Source of the DNA: UBA1756 sp045132235
Lineage (GTDB): Bacteria; Bacteroidota; Bacteroidia; Bacteroidales; WCHB1-69
Direction: 5' to 3'
Assembly (NCBI GenBank): GCA_045132235.1
Contig: JBGURX010000042.1
Location: forward strand, 1 to 26,077
Length of the DNA stretch: 26,077 nt
Positions within the stretch are counted from its first letter, which is position 1; each line of letters begins with the position of its first letter. A program made the translations under genes and the position numbers. Below, piece after piece: positions 15,469 through 22,309 of the stretch. The notes under the pieces were generated by a model, which was given only the letters and a program-made list of their open reading frames with translations, was not told the DNA's origin and made no database searches.

Positions 15469-16002
15469 TTATCTGACAATCCTCCACTCCCCGGGCTGGA
15501 GGTCGCCCAGGGCGAGGTCGCCGATTTGGACACGGATGAGCCGCAGGGTGGGAAAACCGACCGCCGCGGTCATGTGGCGCACCTGCCGGTTCTTGCCTTC
15601 GGTGAGGGTGAGGCGCACCCAGCTGGTGGGGATGCTGGCGCGGTAACGGATGGGCGGCACGCGTTCCCAGAGGTTTTCCGGGGGCAGCGCCCGCTCCGCC
15701 GTGCAGGGACGGGTGCGATATCCCTTGATGACAACCCCCTTCGCCAGTTTCTGCAAAGCTTCCTCAGTGATTTCGCCATCCACTTGGGCGAGGTAGGTGC
15801 GCGGGTGGGCGTTCTTAGGGTCCAGCAGCCGCTTGATCAGCCGGCCATCATCGGTCAGCAGCAAGGCGCCCTCGCTGTCATGGTCGAGCCGTCCGGCGGC
15901 ATACACCCCGGGCGGAAAGCCGAACTCGTCGAGGGCCCGATGCCCGGCCTCGGGTGTAAACTGGCTCAGCACCCCGTAGGGTTTATTGAACAAGATGACC
16001 AT
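15469..16002 (-). CDS. Pseudouridine synthase, RluE-like (RsuA/RluB/RluE family)
   Basis: Enzyme of 177 residues that would isomerise a specific uridine in ribosomal RNA. The family motif GRLDHDSEGALLLTDDG is at 38-54 with the catalytic Asp40. Other landmarks are ILFNKPYGVLSQF at the start, KTYLAQVDG-type HPRTYLAQVDGEI (about 66-78), LTLTEGKNRQVRHM (about 131-144) and LRLIRVQIGDLALGDLQPGEWR at the end. The protein lacks an N-terminal S4 domain and its length fits RluE (23S rRNA) or a close relative rather than RluB or RsuA. Promoter element at 16049-16056. The exact target base cannot be told from sequence alone. Confidence 0.9.
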   Translation of the reverse strand: MVILFNKPYGVLSQFTPEAGHRALDEFGFPPGVYAAGRLDHDSEGALLLTDDGRLIKRLLDPKNAHPRTYLAQVDGEITEEALQKLAKGVVIKGYRTRPCTAERALPPENLWERVPPIRYRASIPTSWVRLTLTEGKNRQVRHMTAAVGFPTLRLIRVQIGDLALGDLQPGEWRIVR

Positions 16003-16048
16003 AATCCACTTTCCGTTTTAAGCTTTTCTCGTCAAGATTTTGAGGGTG

Positions 16049-16056
16049 CAAAGATA
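16049..16056 (-). promoter_or_regulatory. -7 promoter element of the pseudouridine synthase gene
   Basis: TATCTTTG followed by GCACCC, 47 bp upstream of the start codon on the minus strand. Confidence 0.68.
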
Positions 16057-16075
16057 GGGAAAATTGGGGAAACGT

Positions 16076-16340
16076 CCGCAAGCGAGATTGCATATCTCTG
16101 CGCTGCCGCGGGCGTCCCTGCAAACAAAAAAGGCCTTTGCTACGCAAGGCCGCCTTTTCGTCCGTCTTCATCCTTGTGAACGCAAGCGAGATTGCATATC
16201 TCTGCGCTGCCGCGGGCGTCCTTGCAAACAAAAAGGCCTTTGCTACACAAGGCCTCCTTTTCGTCCGTCTTCATCCTTGTGAACGCAAGGGCGAGATTGC
16301 ATATCTCTGCGCTGCCGCGGGCATCCCTGCAAACAATTAA
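16076..16340. repeat. Tandem 104/105-bp intergenic repeat, two full units and a partial one
   Basis: The segment GCGAGATTGCATATCTCTGC plus about 30 following bases recurs with starts at 16082, 16186 and 16291, giving periods of 104 and 105 bp. The first two units are nearly identical throughout, including a hairpin (GGCCTTTGC...GCAAGGCC) at 16132-16151 and 16235-16254 with a run of A before it, which reads as an intrinsic terminator on the minus strand. In the third unit the conserved part is kept but the hairpin is replaced by a different one at 16339-16363. Within each unit GAGAT and ATCTC flank TGCAT as a small inverted repeat. The array lies downstream of tRNA-Ser and upstream of the pseudouridine synthase promoter. 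Open frames across it are repeat translations, not genes. Confidence 0.85.
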
Positions 16341-16368
16341 GGCGACACTTTTCGTGTCGCCTTTTTGT
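16339..16368. terminator. Hairpin terminator downstream of tRNA-Ser
   Basis: A 10-bp perfect stem AAGGCGACAC/GTGTCGCCTT with loop TTTTC. T-rich sequence follows on the plus strand, and TTAATTGTTT follows on the minus strand. It is the first hairpin met by a transcript leaving tRNA-Ser. Confidence 0.75.
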
Positions 16369-16371
16369 TTG

Positions 16372-16458
16372 CGGAGAGGGCGAGATTCGAACTCGCGGTA
16401 GGATTACTCCTACGTCAGTTTAGCAAACTGGTGGTTTAAGCCACTCACCCACCTCTCC
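16372..16458 (-). tRNA. tRNA-Ser (GCT)
   Basis: Class II tRNA on the minus strand: acceptor GGAGAGG/CCTCTCC, anticodon loop TTGCTAA (anticodon GCT), variable arm stem TAGGA/TCCTA, T arm GCGAG-TTCGAAT-CTCGC, discriminator G as expected for serine. CCA is not encoded. Confidence 0.93.
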
Positions 16459-16489
16459 GGGTCTCGCGCTTAATGCTTTAATGAGGCTG

Positions 16490-16497
16490 CAAAAATA
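16490..16497 (-). promoter_or_regulatory. -7 promoter element of tRNA-Ser
   Basis: TATTTTTG followed by CAGCC on the minus strand, 31 bp upstream of the tRNA. Confidence 0.68.
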
Positions 16498-16630
16498 CGA
16501 CTTTTTTCAATGCAAACCTCTTTTCCGAATTAATTTTTTCAAAATTAATAATCAATTGAAAATTAGCTTATTATAATAAATTCAAAAACTCATCCTTCTC
16601 ATCCGCCATCTTTCCAACGGAAAAATGTTG

Positions 16631-16638
16631 TAACTTTG
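16631..16638 (+). promoter_or_regulatory. -7 promoter element of the nitrilase-family gene
   Basis: TAACTTTG followed by CTGCC, 20 bp before the ATG at 16659, which supports that start. Confidence 0.68.
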
Positions 16639-16658
16639 CTGCCGAAAAACCGCCTGAC

Positions 16659-17456
16659 ATGAACAGCACTCCCTCCAGTCACAGCCAGCCCGACACCCTT
16701 CGCGTCACCCTCGTGCAGAACCCCATCCAGTGGCACAACGTGCGGCACAATCTCGACACCATCAGCGAGATGCTGGGCGATGCCGCCCCCGAAGAGCTCA
16801 TCGTGCTGCCCGAGAACTTCGCCACCGGCTTCATCGTGGACAACCAACTGTCGGACAACGCCTCCACCATCGTGGCATGGATGCGCGAGCTGGCCGCCAC
16901 CCGCCAAGCAGCCGTCACCGGAACCGTGGCCGTACACGAACCCACCGGCTGGTACAACCGGCTCTTTTTCATCTCTCCCGACGGGGCCGAATACACCTAC
17001 GACAAACGGCACCTCTTCCCCACCAGTCCCGAGCCCGAGCTGTTCCGCAAAGGCGAGCGGCAGACCGTCATCCCGCTCCACGGCTGGAACATCTGTCCCC
17101 AGATCTGCTACGACCTCCGCTTCCCGGTGTGGAGCCGCAACACCGTCACTAACGGGCAGTTCCGCTACGACATCCTGCTGTATGTGGCCAACTGGCCCGC
17201 CGCCCGCGCCGACATCTGGAGCACCCTGCTGCGCGCCCGCGCCATCGAAAACCAATGCTACGTGCTGGGCTGCAACTGCGTGGGCACCGACCCGCAGAAA
17301 CGCGAGTATCAAGGTGATACACAGGTGATTGCACCCAACGGTGCCGTACAAGCTGCCGCTCAGCCCGGCACCCCGCAACTGCTGCAAACCACCCTCTCGC
17401 ACACCCGCCTCAACGCATGGAGAATGCGATTCCCCGTTTCAGAAGACTGGGATTAA
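16659..17456 (+). CDS. Nitrilase-superfamily amidohydrolase, omega-amidase type (YafV/NIT2-like)
   Basis: Cytoplasmic C-N hydrolase of 265 residues. The Glu-Lys-Cys triad is readable: Glu52 in VLPENF, Lys116 in YDKRHLF, Cys150 in PQICYDLRFPVW. The YDLRFPVWSRN sequence after the Cys is characteristic of omega-amidases, which hydrolyse alpha-keto acid amides such as 2-oxoglutaramate formed by glutamine and methionine transaminases. Supporting blocks are GTVAVHEPTGWYNRLFFISPDG and VANWPAARADIWSTLLRARAIENQ. The role would be metabolite repair linked to methionine salvage or glutamine transamination; no such transaminase gene is adjacent. It has its own promoter and stands alone. The first 13 residues are a low-complexity extension before the first beta strand. 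Confidence 0.9.
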   Translation: MNSTPSSHSQPDTLRVTLVQNPIQWHNVRHNLDTISEMLGDAAPEELIVLPENFATGFIVDNQLSDNASTIVAWMRELAATRQAAVTGTVAVHEPTGWYNRLFFISPDGAEYTYDKRHLFPTSPEPELFRKGERQTVIPLHGWNICPQICYDLRFPVWSRNTVTNGQFRYDILLYVANWPAARADIWSTLLRARAIENQCYVLGCNCVGTDPQKREYQGDTQVIAPNGAVQAAAQPGTPQLLQTTLSHTRLNAWRMRFPVSEDWD

Positions 17457-17508
17457 AAATTTTATTAAAATATTTTTAATTGATTGTAAATATTTAAAAA
17501 TAAAGTTG

Positions 17509-17516
17509 TATCTTTG
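17509..17516 (+). promoter_or_regulatory. -7 promoter element of the EEP-family gene
   Basis: TATCTTTG followed by CAGCC, 33 bp before the ATG at 17549, with TTG at 17484-17486 located 22 bp upstream of it. Confidence 0.7.
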
Positions 17517-17548
17517 CAGCCTTAATTTGAACTAAACGAGGATGCAAG

Positions 17549-18577
17549 ATGAAAACAACACTCATTTGCACTATATTAACAATATGTAGCTTCGTGCTGA
17601 ATGCGCAGGAAGTCAGCCCTATTGTCATCGGTTTTTACAACGTGGAAAACCTGTTCCACCCCAGCGACGACTCGCTGAAGAACGATGATGCGTTCACGCC
17701 GACGGGGCTGTACCACTGGACTTACGGCAAATACACCCGCAAGATCAACAACATCGGGAAGGTGCTGCTGGCCCTGAACGGATGGGAGCCGCCCGACATC
17801 ATGGGGCTGGCGGAGGTGGAGTGCGCAGCGGTGCTGAAGAAGCTGTGCCACGACTCGCCGCTGAAGCAGTACGGCTACCGCTACGTGCACCACGATTCGC
17901 CCGACGCGCGCGGGGTGGACGTAGCGCTGATCTATCGTGCCGACCGCATCGCCATCCTGCGGGAACGCGCCGTGCCGGTGGCGTTTCCCTTCGACACGGC
18001 CTGCCGCAACCGCGACCTGCTGTATGTGGTGGCCCGGCTGCCCAACGGCGACTCAGTACATATTGTTGTCAACCACTGGACCTCCCGCTATGGCGGTTAC
18101 GCGCCCACCATCCCCAAGCGGAACCACTATGCGCGGGTGGTGCGCGCACTGGCCGACTCGATACTGGCCCGCGAACCCACCGCCAACATCCTGATTACCG
18201 GCGACTTCAACGACTATCCCACCGACGAGAGCATCACCGAGGTGCTGCGCGCCGGCAACTGGGAGAAGGACGATCGAAGCCAGCACACCCTGTTCGACCT
18301 CATGTTCCATTTCCTCGACCTGCCCAACATCGGCTCGCACAAGCACGAGGACTTCTGGGGCTGCCTCGACCAGATCATCGTCTCCCCTGCCCTGCTGGAT
18401 GACAGCGGCACGCACATCATCGGGCAACAGGCGCACATCTTCATGGCTGACTTCATGGTGGAGCCCGACGACAAGTACGGCGGCTACCGCGTGTACCGCA
18501 CCTACTCAGGTCCGCGCTACATCGGCGGCTATGCCGACCACCTGCCGGTGTTTGTTAAATTGAAAATGGAAAACTGA
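17549..18577 (+). CDS. Exported endonuclease/exonuclease/phosphatase (EEP) fold hydrolase
   Basis: A 342-residue protein with a signal peptide (1-20, ending FVLNAQ), so it acts outside the cytoplasm. EEP-fold landmarks appear in order: GFYNVENLF (metal-binding Asn), MGLAEVE (metal-binding Glu), DSPDARGVDVALIYR, VVNHWTSRYGG (His), LITGDFNDYPTD (Asp and Asn), and a C-terminal GGYADHLPVFVKL (Asp-His). These are the Mg-dependent DNase I-like active-site residues. The early NVENLF and the GGYxDHLPV ending are typical of a Bacteroidota subgroup often annotated as endonuclease. Substrate could be DNA, RNA or a phosphoester; sequence does not settle it. It is monocistronic, and the downstream gene is convergent. 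Confidence 0.88.
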   Translation: MKTTLICTILTICSFVLNAQEVSPIVIGFYNVENLFHPSDDSLKNDDAFTPTGLYHWTYGKYTRKINNIGKVLLALNGWEPPDIMGLAEVECAAVLKKLCHDSPLKQYGYRYVHHDSPDARGVDVALIYRADRIAILRERAVPVAFPFDTACRNRDLLYVVARLPNGDSVHIVVNHWTSRYGGYAPTIPKRNHYARVVRALADSILAREPTANILITGDFNDYPTDESITEVLRAGNWEKDDRSQHTLFDLMFHFLDLPNIGSHKHEDFWGCLDQIIVSPALLDDSGTHIIGQQAHIFMADFMVEPDDKYGGYRVYRTYSGPRYIGGYADHLPVFVKLKMEN

Positions 18578-18596
18578 AAATTGAAAATGGAGAAGG

Positions 18597-18621
18597 GAGA
18601 GTTGAGAGTTGAGAGTTGAGA
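18597..18621. repeat. 7-bp microsatellite-like direct repeat
   Basis: GAGAGTT occurs three times head to tail from 18597 to 18617 with a partial fourth copy. Just before it, ATTGAAAATGG occurs twice (near 18559 and 18580). It sits between two convergent genes. Confidence 0.75.
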
Positions 18622-18659
18622 ATGGGAAAATAGAGCATTGTTAGGTGATATACGCTCGG

Positions 18660-19424
18660 CTATTCCTCTTTACGCAGAAAAGTGATGGGGACCTGCACGC
18701 AGCCGGAAGCCACCTCCCCATTGACGTAGGCGGGTGTCCACCGGGGCATGGAGCGGAAAACCTTCTTCAAAGCATTCTTCAAAGCAGGGTCGGCTTTGCC
18801 TTTCACCTTGACACCACCCACCTTTCCTTTCGTATTCACCCGGAATTCCACAATGACTTCACCGTCAGCCACCAGATCACAAGTGGTTTCCGGAACGAGG
18901 AGATTATTCTGGATGAAACGTTTCATTTCATCCTCACCGCCCGGGAAAGCGGGGACATTCACAATGTACTTCGACAAATCAGGCTTCTCAGCATCCCCGA
19001 TTCGTCTCAGAGGGGTCTTCTCTGCAAAATCGAACACAGTGGATGTGGTCCCTACATCAAATCCAAGATATTTATTGTATCGTATAGGAACATATCCTGG
19101 TATTTTCCTCACCGGCTCCGCAAATCCCAGTATCACCGATTGGGTGCTGTCGCACCGAGGATCCGGCTCCGTCTGGGCAACAGCGGGCGACATTCCTGCC
19201 AGCGACAACCCCGCCGCCACGCCGAGAATGGCCACCTTTTGGGAGAGTTTCCTCCGTTGCGAGATCGCGCGCTCCAACTGCCGTACCTCCCCTTCGCAGC
19301 GGGGACAGGTGCCGGAGCACTCACCCTCGAAGGTGCATTCGGGAATTTCCAGATCAATGCCATTGGCCGCCGCAATTTCGCGGCGAATCGCTTTCAGGTA
19401 ACTACATTTGTCCTTGCCATTCAT
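18660..19424 (-). CDS. Cys-motif N-domain, one membrane helix, TonB C-terminal domain
   Basis: A 254-residue protein in three parts. Residues 1-60 are predicted cytoplasmic and carry Cys7, Cys30, Cys36, Cys40 and Cys43; the segment ECTFEGECSGTCPRCEGE looks like a zinc-ribbon or metal-binding knuckle. One membrane helix follows (about 62-83). The periplasmic part ends in a TonB-type C-terminal domain (about 158-252), with FPGGEDEMKRFI, VIVEFRVNTKGKVGGVKV and MPRWTPAYVNGEV. The call is therefore an energy-transducer-like protein, but no ExbB/ExbD or TonB-dependent receptor is adjacent. The longest frame starts at 19487, upstream of the promoter at 19449-19456, so I use the ATG at 19424. The N-terminal Cys region combined with TonB_C is something I recall from other Bacteroidota proteins of unknown role. 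Confidence 0.82.
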   Translation of the reverse strand: MNGKDKCSYLKAIRREIAAANGIDLEIPECTFEGECSGTCPRCEGEVRQLERAISQRRKLSQKVAILGVAAGLSLAGMSPAVAQTEPDPRCDSTQSVILGFAEPVRKIPGYVPIRYNKYLGFDVGTTSTVFDFAEKTPLRRIGDAEKPDLSKYIVNVPAFPGGEDEMKRFIQNNLLVPETTCDLVADGEVIVEFRVNTKGKVGGVKVKGKADPALKNALKKVFRSMPRWTPAYVNGEVASGCVQVPITFLRKEE

Positions 19425-19448
19425 GACGATAGAGGTAAAAAGATGCGG

Positions 19449-19456
19449 CAAAGATA
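19449..19456 (-). promoter_or_regulatory. -7 promoter element of the TonB-domain gene
   Basis: TATCTTTG followed by CCGC on the minus strand, 25 bp upstream of the ATG at 19424. It excludes the longer reading frame. Confidence 0.7.
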
Positions 19457-19548
19457 CTAAAAAAATGTAATCCACGCTAACAAACATCCTCTTTTTACAA
19501 TAAACCCATAGACATTGCCGTTACAAATCCGCACTACACCCTTACCCT

Positions 19549-20037
19549 ATGAAATCGAAAATCAACAAGACCAACGCCTGCCGCCTTCTCGACCAGAAGG
19601 AAATCGCGTATGAGCTGGTGCCTTACGAGGTGGACGAGAACGACCTTGGCGCGCAGCACATCGCCGATCAGTTAGGAGAAGACATCCATCAGGTTTTCAA
19701 AACGTTAGTGCTGAAAGGCGACAAGACGGGTCATTTCGTGTGCGTGATTCCCGGCTGCGACGAGGTGGATTTGAAAAAGGCCGCCAAGGTCACGGGCAAC
19801 AAAAGCTGCGACCTGATACCGATGAAGGAGCTGCTGCCGCTGACCGGCTACATCCGCGGGGGCTGCTCACCTGTTGGTATGAAGAAGTCCTTCCCCACCT
19901 ACATCCACGCCACCTGCCAGCAGTTCGAGTTCATCTACGTGAGTGCCGGCGTGCGGGGGCTCCAGTTCAAGCTCGCCCCGCAAAACCTGATACAAGTGGC
20001 CCACATGACCGTGGCGGAACTGACGGGCGGGGAATAG
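19549..20037 (+). CDS. ybaK: YbaK/EbsC-type aminoacyl-tRNA deacylase
   Basis: A 162-residue cytoplasmic editing enzyme expected to hydrolyse Cys-tRNA(Pro) made in error by prolyl-tRNA synthetase. Family landmarks are INKTNACRLLDQKEIAYE at the start, VFKTLVLKG with Lys51 (the conserved substrate-contacting Lys of YbaK), DLKKAAKVTG, and LPLTGYIRGGCSPVGMKK (about 96-113), which is the most diagnostic block. Length matches YbaK (about 156-160). I find no TAnnTTTG element in the 60 bp upstream. It converges on the aldolase gene with an 11-bp gap. Confidence 0.92.
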   Translation: MKSKINKTNACRLLDQKEIAYELVPYEVDENDLGAQHIADQLGEDIHQVFKTLVLKGDKTGHFVCVIPGCDEVDLKKAAKVTGNKSCDLIPMKELLPLTGYIRGGCSPVGMKKSFPTYIHATCQQFEFIYVSAGVRGLQFKLAPQNLIQVAHMTVAELTGGE

Positions 20038-20048
20038 ACAAAGTAATT

Positions 20049-21128
20049 TTAGTTCCTTCCCAGCGCGTTGAGGTCCTCGAAGGCCACCTGGAGACGCTTC
20101 ACCATGGAGGCTTCGCCCTCGCGCAACGGCTTGCGCGGATCGTAGTACTTCTTGTTGGGCTTGTCGTCGCCTTCGGGGTTGCCGATCTGCGACTGCAGGT
20201 AAGCCTCGTTCTTCTTATAATAGTTCATGATGCCTTCCCAGAACGCCCACTGCGTGTCGGTGTCGATGTTCATCTTCACCACGCCGTACTCGATGGCCTC
20301 TTTGATCTTGGCCGGCTCGCTGCCGCTGCCGCCATGGAACACGAAGTTGACGGGGTTGGGCTGCGTGTTGAACTTCTTCTGGATATACTCCTGCGAATTG
20401 TGCAGGATGATGGGCTCCAGCTTCACATTGCCCGGCTTGTAAACGCCATGCACGTTGCCGAATGAAGCAGCGATGGTGAAGTTGGGGCTGATCTTGCTGA
20501 GTTCCTCGTAAGCATAGGCCACATCCTCAGGCTGGGTGTACAGACGGGCGCTGTCGATGCCAGTGTTGTCCACACCATCCTCCTCACCGCCAGTGATGCC
20601 CAGCTCAATCTCCAGCACCATCTCCATCTTGGCCATACGGGCCAAGTATTTCTTGCAAATCTCAATGTTCTCTTTCAGCGGTTCTGCGGAAAGGTCGAGC
20701 ATGTGGGAGCTGAAGAGCGGTTTGCCGTGTTCCTTGTAGAACTTTTCGCCGGCATCCAACAAACCGTCCACCCAGGGAAGGAGTTTCTTGGCGGCATGGT
20801 CGGTGTGGATGATAACCGGAACACCATAATATTCAGCTACTTGATGGATGTGCATAGCACCCGAAACGGCACCGATGATAGCGGCACGCTCACCATCGTT
20901 GGGGATGGTCTTGCCGGCAAAGAAGACGGCGCCGCCATTGGAAAACTGCACCATGACGGGGGAGTTGGCCACCTTGGCGGCTTCCAAAACGGCATTCACC
21001 GAGTTGGTACCCACCACGTTCACAGCGGGGATGGCGAATTTTTCCGCTTTCGCAATTCTGAAGATTTCCTGCAAAGCCTTCCCGTAAACCACGCCGGGGG
21101 CCACTTTCGATAAAATTTTCTCTGACAT
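20049..21128 (-). CDS. fbaA: Class II (type A) fructose-bisphosphate aldolase
   Basis: Zn-dependent aldolase of glycolysis and gluconeogenesis, cleaving fructose 1,6-bisphosphate to glyceraldehyde 3-phosphate and dihydroxyacetone phosphate. The length, 359 residues, equals that of E. coli FbaA, and the two are similar throughout. Visible landmarks are NGGAVFFAGK, VIIHTDHAAKKLLPWVDGLL with catalytic Asp110 and zinc ligand His111, LEIELGITGGEEDGVDN with a Glu ligand, SFGNVHGVYKPGN (zinc His), NFVFHGGSGS (zinc His) and VVKMNIDTDTQWAFW for phosphate and substrate binding. The class IIA insert (PNKKYYDPR near the C-terminus) separates it from type B enzymes. Promoter element at 21173-21180. Confidence 0.96.
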   Translation of the reverse strand: MSEKILSKVAPGVVYGKALQEIFRIAKAEKFAIPAVNVVGTNSVNAVLEAAKVANSPVMVQFSNGGAVFFAGKTIPNDGERAAIIGAVSGAMHIHQVAEYYGVPVIIHTDHAAKKLLPWVDGLLDAGEKFYKEHGKPLFSSHMLDLSAEPLKENIEICKKYLARMAKMEMVLEIELGITGGEEDGVDNTGIDSARLYTQPEDVAYAYEELSKISPNFTIAASFGNVHGVYKPGNVKLEPIILHNSQEYIQKKFNTQPNPVNFVFHGGSGSEPAKIKEAIEYGVVKMNIDTDTQWAFWEGIMNYYKKNEAYLQSQIGNPEGDDKPNKKYYDPRKPLREGEASMVKRLQVAFEDLNALGRN

Positions 21129-21172
21129 ATTGATTTGATTTTTAGATTATTATTTCCAACATAATGAGGTCG

Positions 21173-21180
21173 CAAATTTA
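21173..21180 (-). promoter_or_regulatory. -7 promoter element of the aldolase gene
   Basis: TAAATTTG followed by CGACC on the minus strand, 45 bp upstream of the aldolase ATG. Confidence 0.65.
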
Positions 21181-21193
21181 CAAATAAATTGTG

Positions 21194-21201
21194 TAACTTT
21201 G
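21194..21201 (+). promoter_or_regulatory. -7 promoter element of the MoxR-DUF58 genes
   Basis: TAACTTTG followed by CCGTC, 26 bp before the ATG at 21228. Only 13 bp separate it from the divergent aldolase element, so the two upstream regions overlap. It excludes the longer MoxR frame starting at 21189. Confidence 0.66.
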
Positions 21202-21227
21202 CCGTCTGTAATCAAATCTTTCACAAA

Positions 21228-22223
21228 ATGAGTAATAGTGTAGATATCAGAGAGTTGAACGAGCGCATCGAACGCGAAAGTTCTTTCGTTGAACTCATCA
21301 ACCGTGAAATGTCCAACGTCATCATAGGCCAGAAGCAGATGGTGGAGAAGTTGATGATCGGTCTGCTGGCCAACGGTCACATTCTTTTGGAAGGCGCGCC
21401 CGGCTTGGCAAAAACTTTGGCCATCAAATCATTGGCCAACATCATACAGGCCAAATTCAGCCGCATCCAGTTCACCCCCGACCTGCTGCCCGCCGACGTC
21501 ATCGGAACGATGATTTACAGTCAGAAGCGGGAGGAGTTTGTGGTGAAACACGGTCCCATTTTCGCCAATTTCATCCTTGCCGATGAGATCAACCGTGCGC
21601 CCGCAAAGGTGCAGAGCGCACTGCTGGAGGCGATGCAGGAGCGGCAGGTCACCATCGGAGAGGCCACCTACAAACTCGACGAGCCTTTCCTCGTGCTGGC
21701 CACCCAGAACCCCATCGAGCAGGAGGGCACCTATCCCCTGCCCGAAGCGCAGGTGGACCGTTTCATGCTCAAAGTGATTGTGGATTACCCGAAACAAGAG
21801 GAGGAGAAACTCATTCTGCGCCAGCACCTTGAGGCCACCTATCCCACTACCCAGACCATCCTGAAGCCGGAGGACATCATCCGTGCCCGCCAGGTGGTGA
21901 AGGAGGTGTATTTGGATGAAAAGATCGGCCAGTACATCACCTCCATCGTCTTCGCCACCCGCTACCCCGAGAACTACGGTCTCGACAAGTTCAAGTCGAT
22001 GATCAACTTCGGGGCCTCCCCGCGTGCCACCATCAATCTGGCGCTGGCATCGCAGGCCTACGCCTTCATCAAACGCCGTGGGTACGTCATCCCCGAGGAC
22101 ATCCGCGCCCTCGCCTACGACGTGCTGCGTCACCGTATCGGTCTCACCTACGAGGCCGAGGCCGAGAACATCACCACCACCGACATCATCAGCGCGGTGC
22201 TGAACACCGTGGAAGTTCCGTAG
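21228..22223 (+). CDS. MoxR-family AAA+ ATPase
   Basis: Cytoplasmic AAA+ ATPase of 331 residues, of the kind that works as a chaperone for metal or protein assembly together with VWA-domain partners. Walker A is GAPGLAKT (56-63), Walker B ILADE with Asp119-Glu120, followed by INRAPAKVQSALLEAMQERQVTIG, sensor 1 in LATQNPIEQEGTYPLPEAQ(V)DRF with the arginine finger region, and sensor 2 near NFGASPRATINL. The start at 21228 (MSNSVDIREL) is chosen because the longer frame begins before the promoter. The next gene is DUF58, the usual MoxR partner, 86 bp downstream. Confidence 0.94.
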   Translation: MSNSVDIRELNERIERESSFVELINREMSNVIIGQKQMVEKLMIGLLANGHILLEGAPGLAKTLAIKSLANIIQAKFSRIQFTPDLLPADVIGTMIYSQKREEFVVKHGPIFANFILADEINRAPAKVQSALLEAMQERQVTIGEATYKLDEPFLVLATQNPIEQEGTYPLPEAQVDRFMLKVIVDYPKQEEEKLILRQHLEATYPTTQTILKPEDIIRARQVVKEVYLDEKIGQYITSIVFATRYPENYGLDKFKSMINFGASPRATINLALASQAYAFIKRRGYVIPEDIRALAYDVLRHRIGLTYEAEAENITTTDIISAVLNTVEVP

Positions 22224-22243
22224 ACAATTGACAATTAACGATT
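22223..22243. repeat. 7-bp direct repeat in the MoxR-DUF58 gap
   Basis: GACAATT occurs twice head to tail (22223-22236) and is followed by the related AACGATT, again with a 7-bp period. The first copy begins on the last base of the MoxR stop codon. Confidence 0.65.
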
Positions 22244-22260
22244 AAAAGAAACCACATGTA

Positions 22261-22282
22261 GATACGGTGCATGCACCGTATC
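22261..22282. repeat. Perfect 22-bp palindrome between MoxR and DUF58 genes
   Basis: The half-site GATACGGTGCA is followed at once by its exact reverse complement, giving 11+11 bp with no spacer. It ends 27 bp before the DUF58 start. It could be a REP-like mobile palindrome or an mRNA hairpin in the operon. Confidence 0.85.
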
Positions 22283-22309
22283 GGGAAAACAGATACAGAT
22301 AATAAAAGG

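Noticed and set aside
15292..16179. 295-codon plus-strand frame across the small membrane gene and pseudouridine synthase
   Set aside because: It is antisense to a protein with an intact RluE-type catalytic motif and to the 56-aa gene with its own promoter.
16076..16340. Possible CRISPR array
   Set aside because: Only three copies, 104/105-bp period, near-identical between-repeat sequence in units 1 and 2 instead of unique spacers, and no cas genes.
16064..16401. Three overlapping frames reading like ISALPRASLQTK...FVRLHPCERK
   Set aside because: They are translations of the 104-bp tandem repeat in successive frames, with no promoter or start signal.
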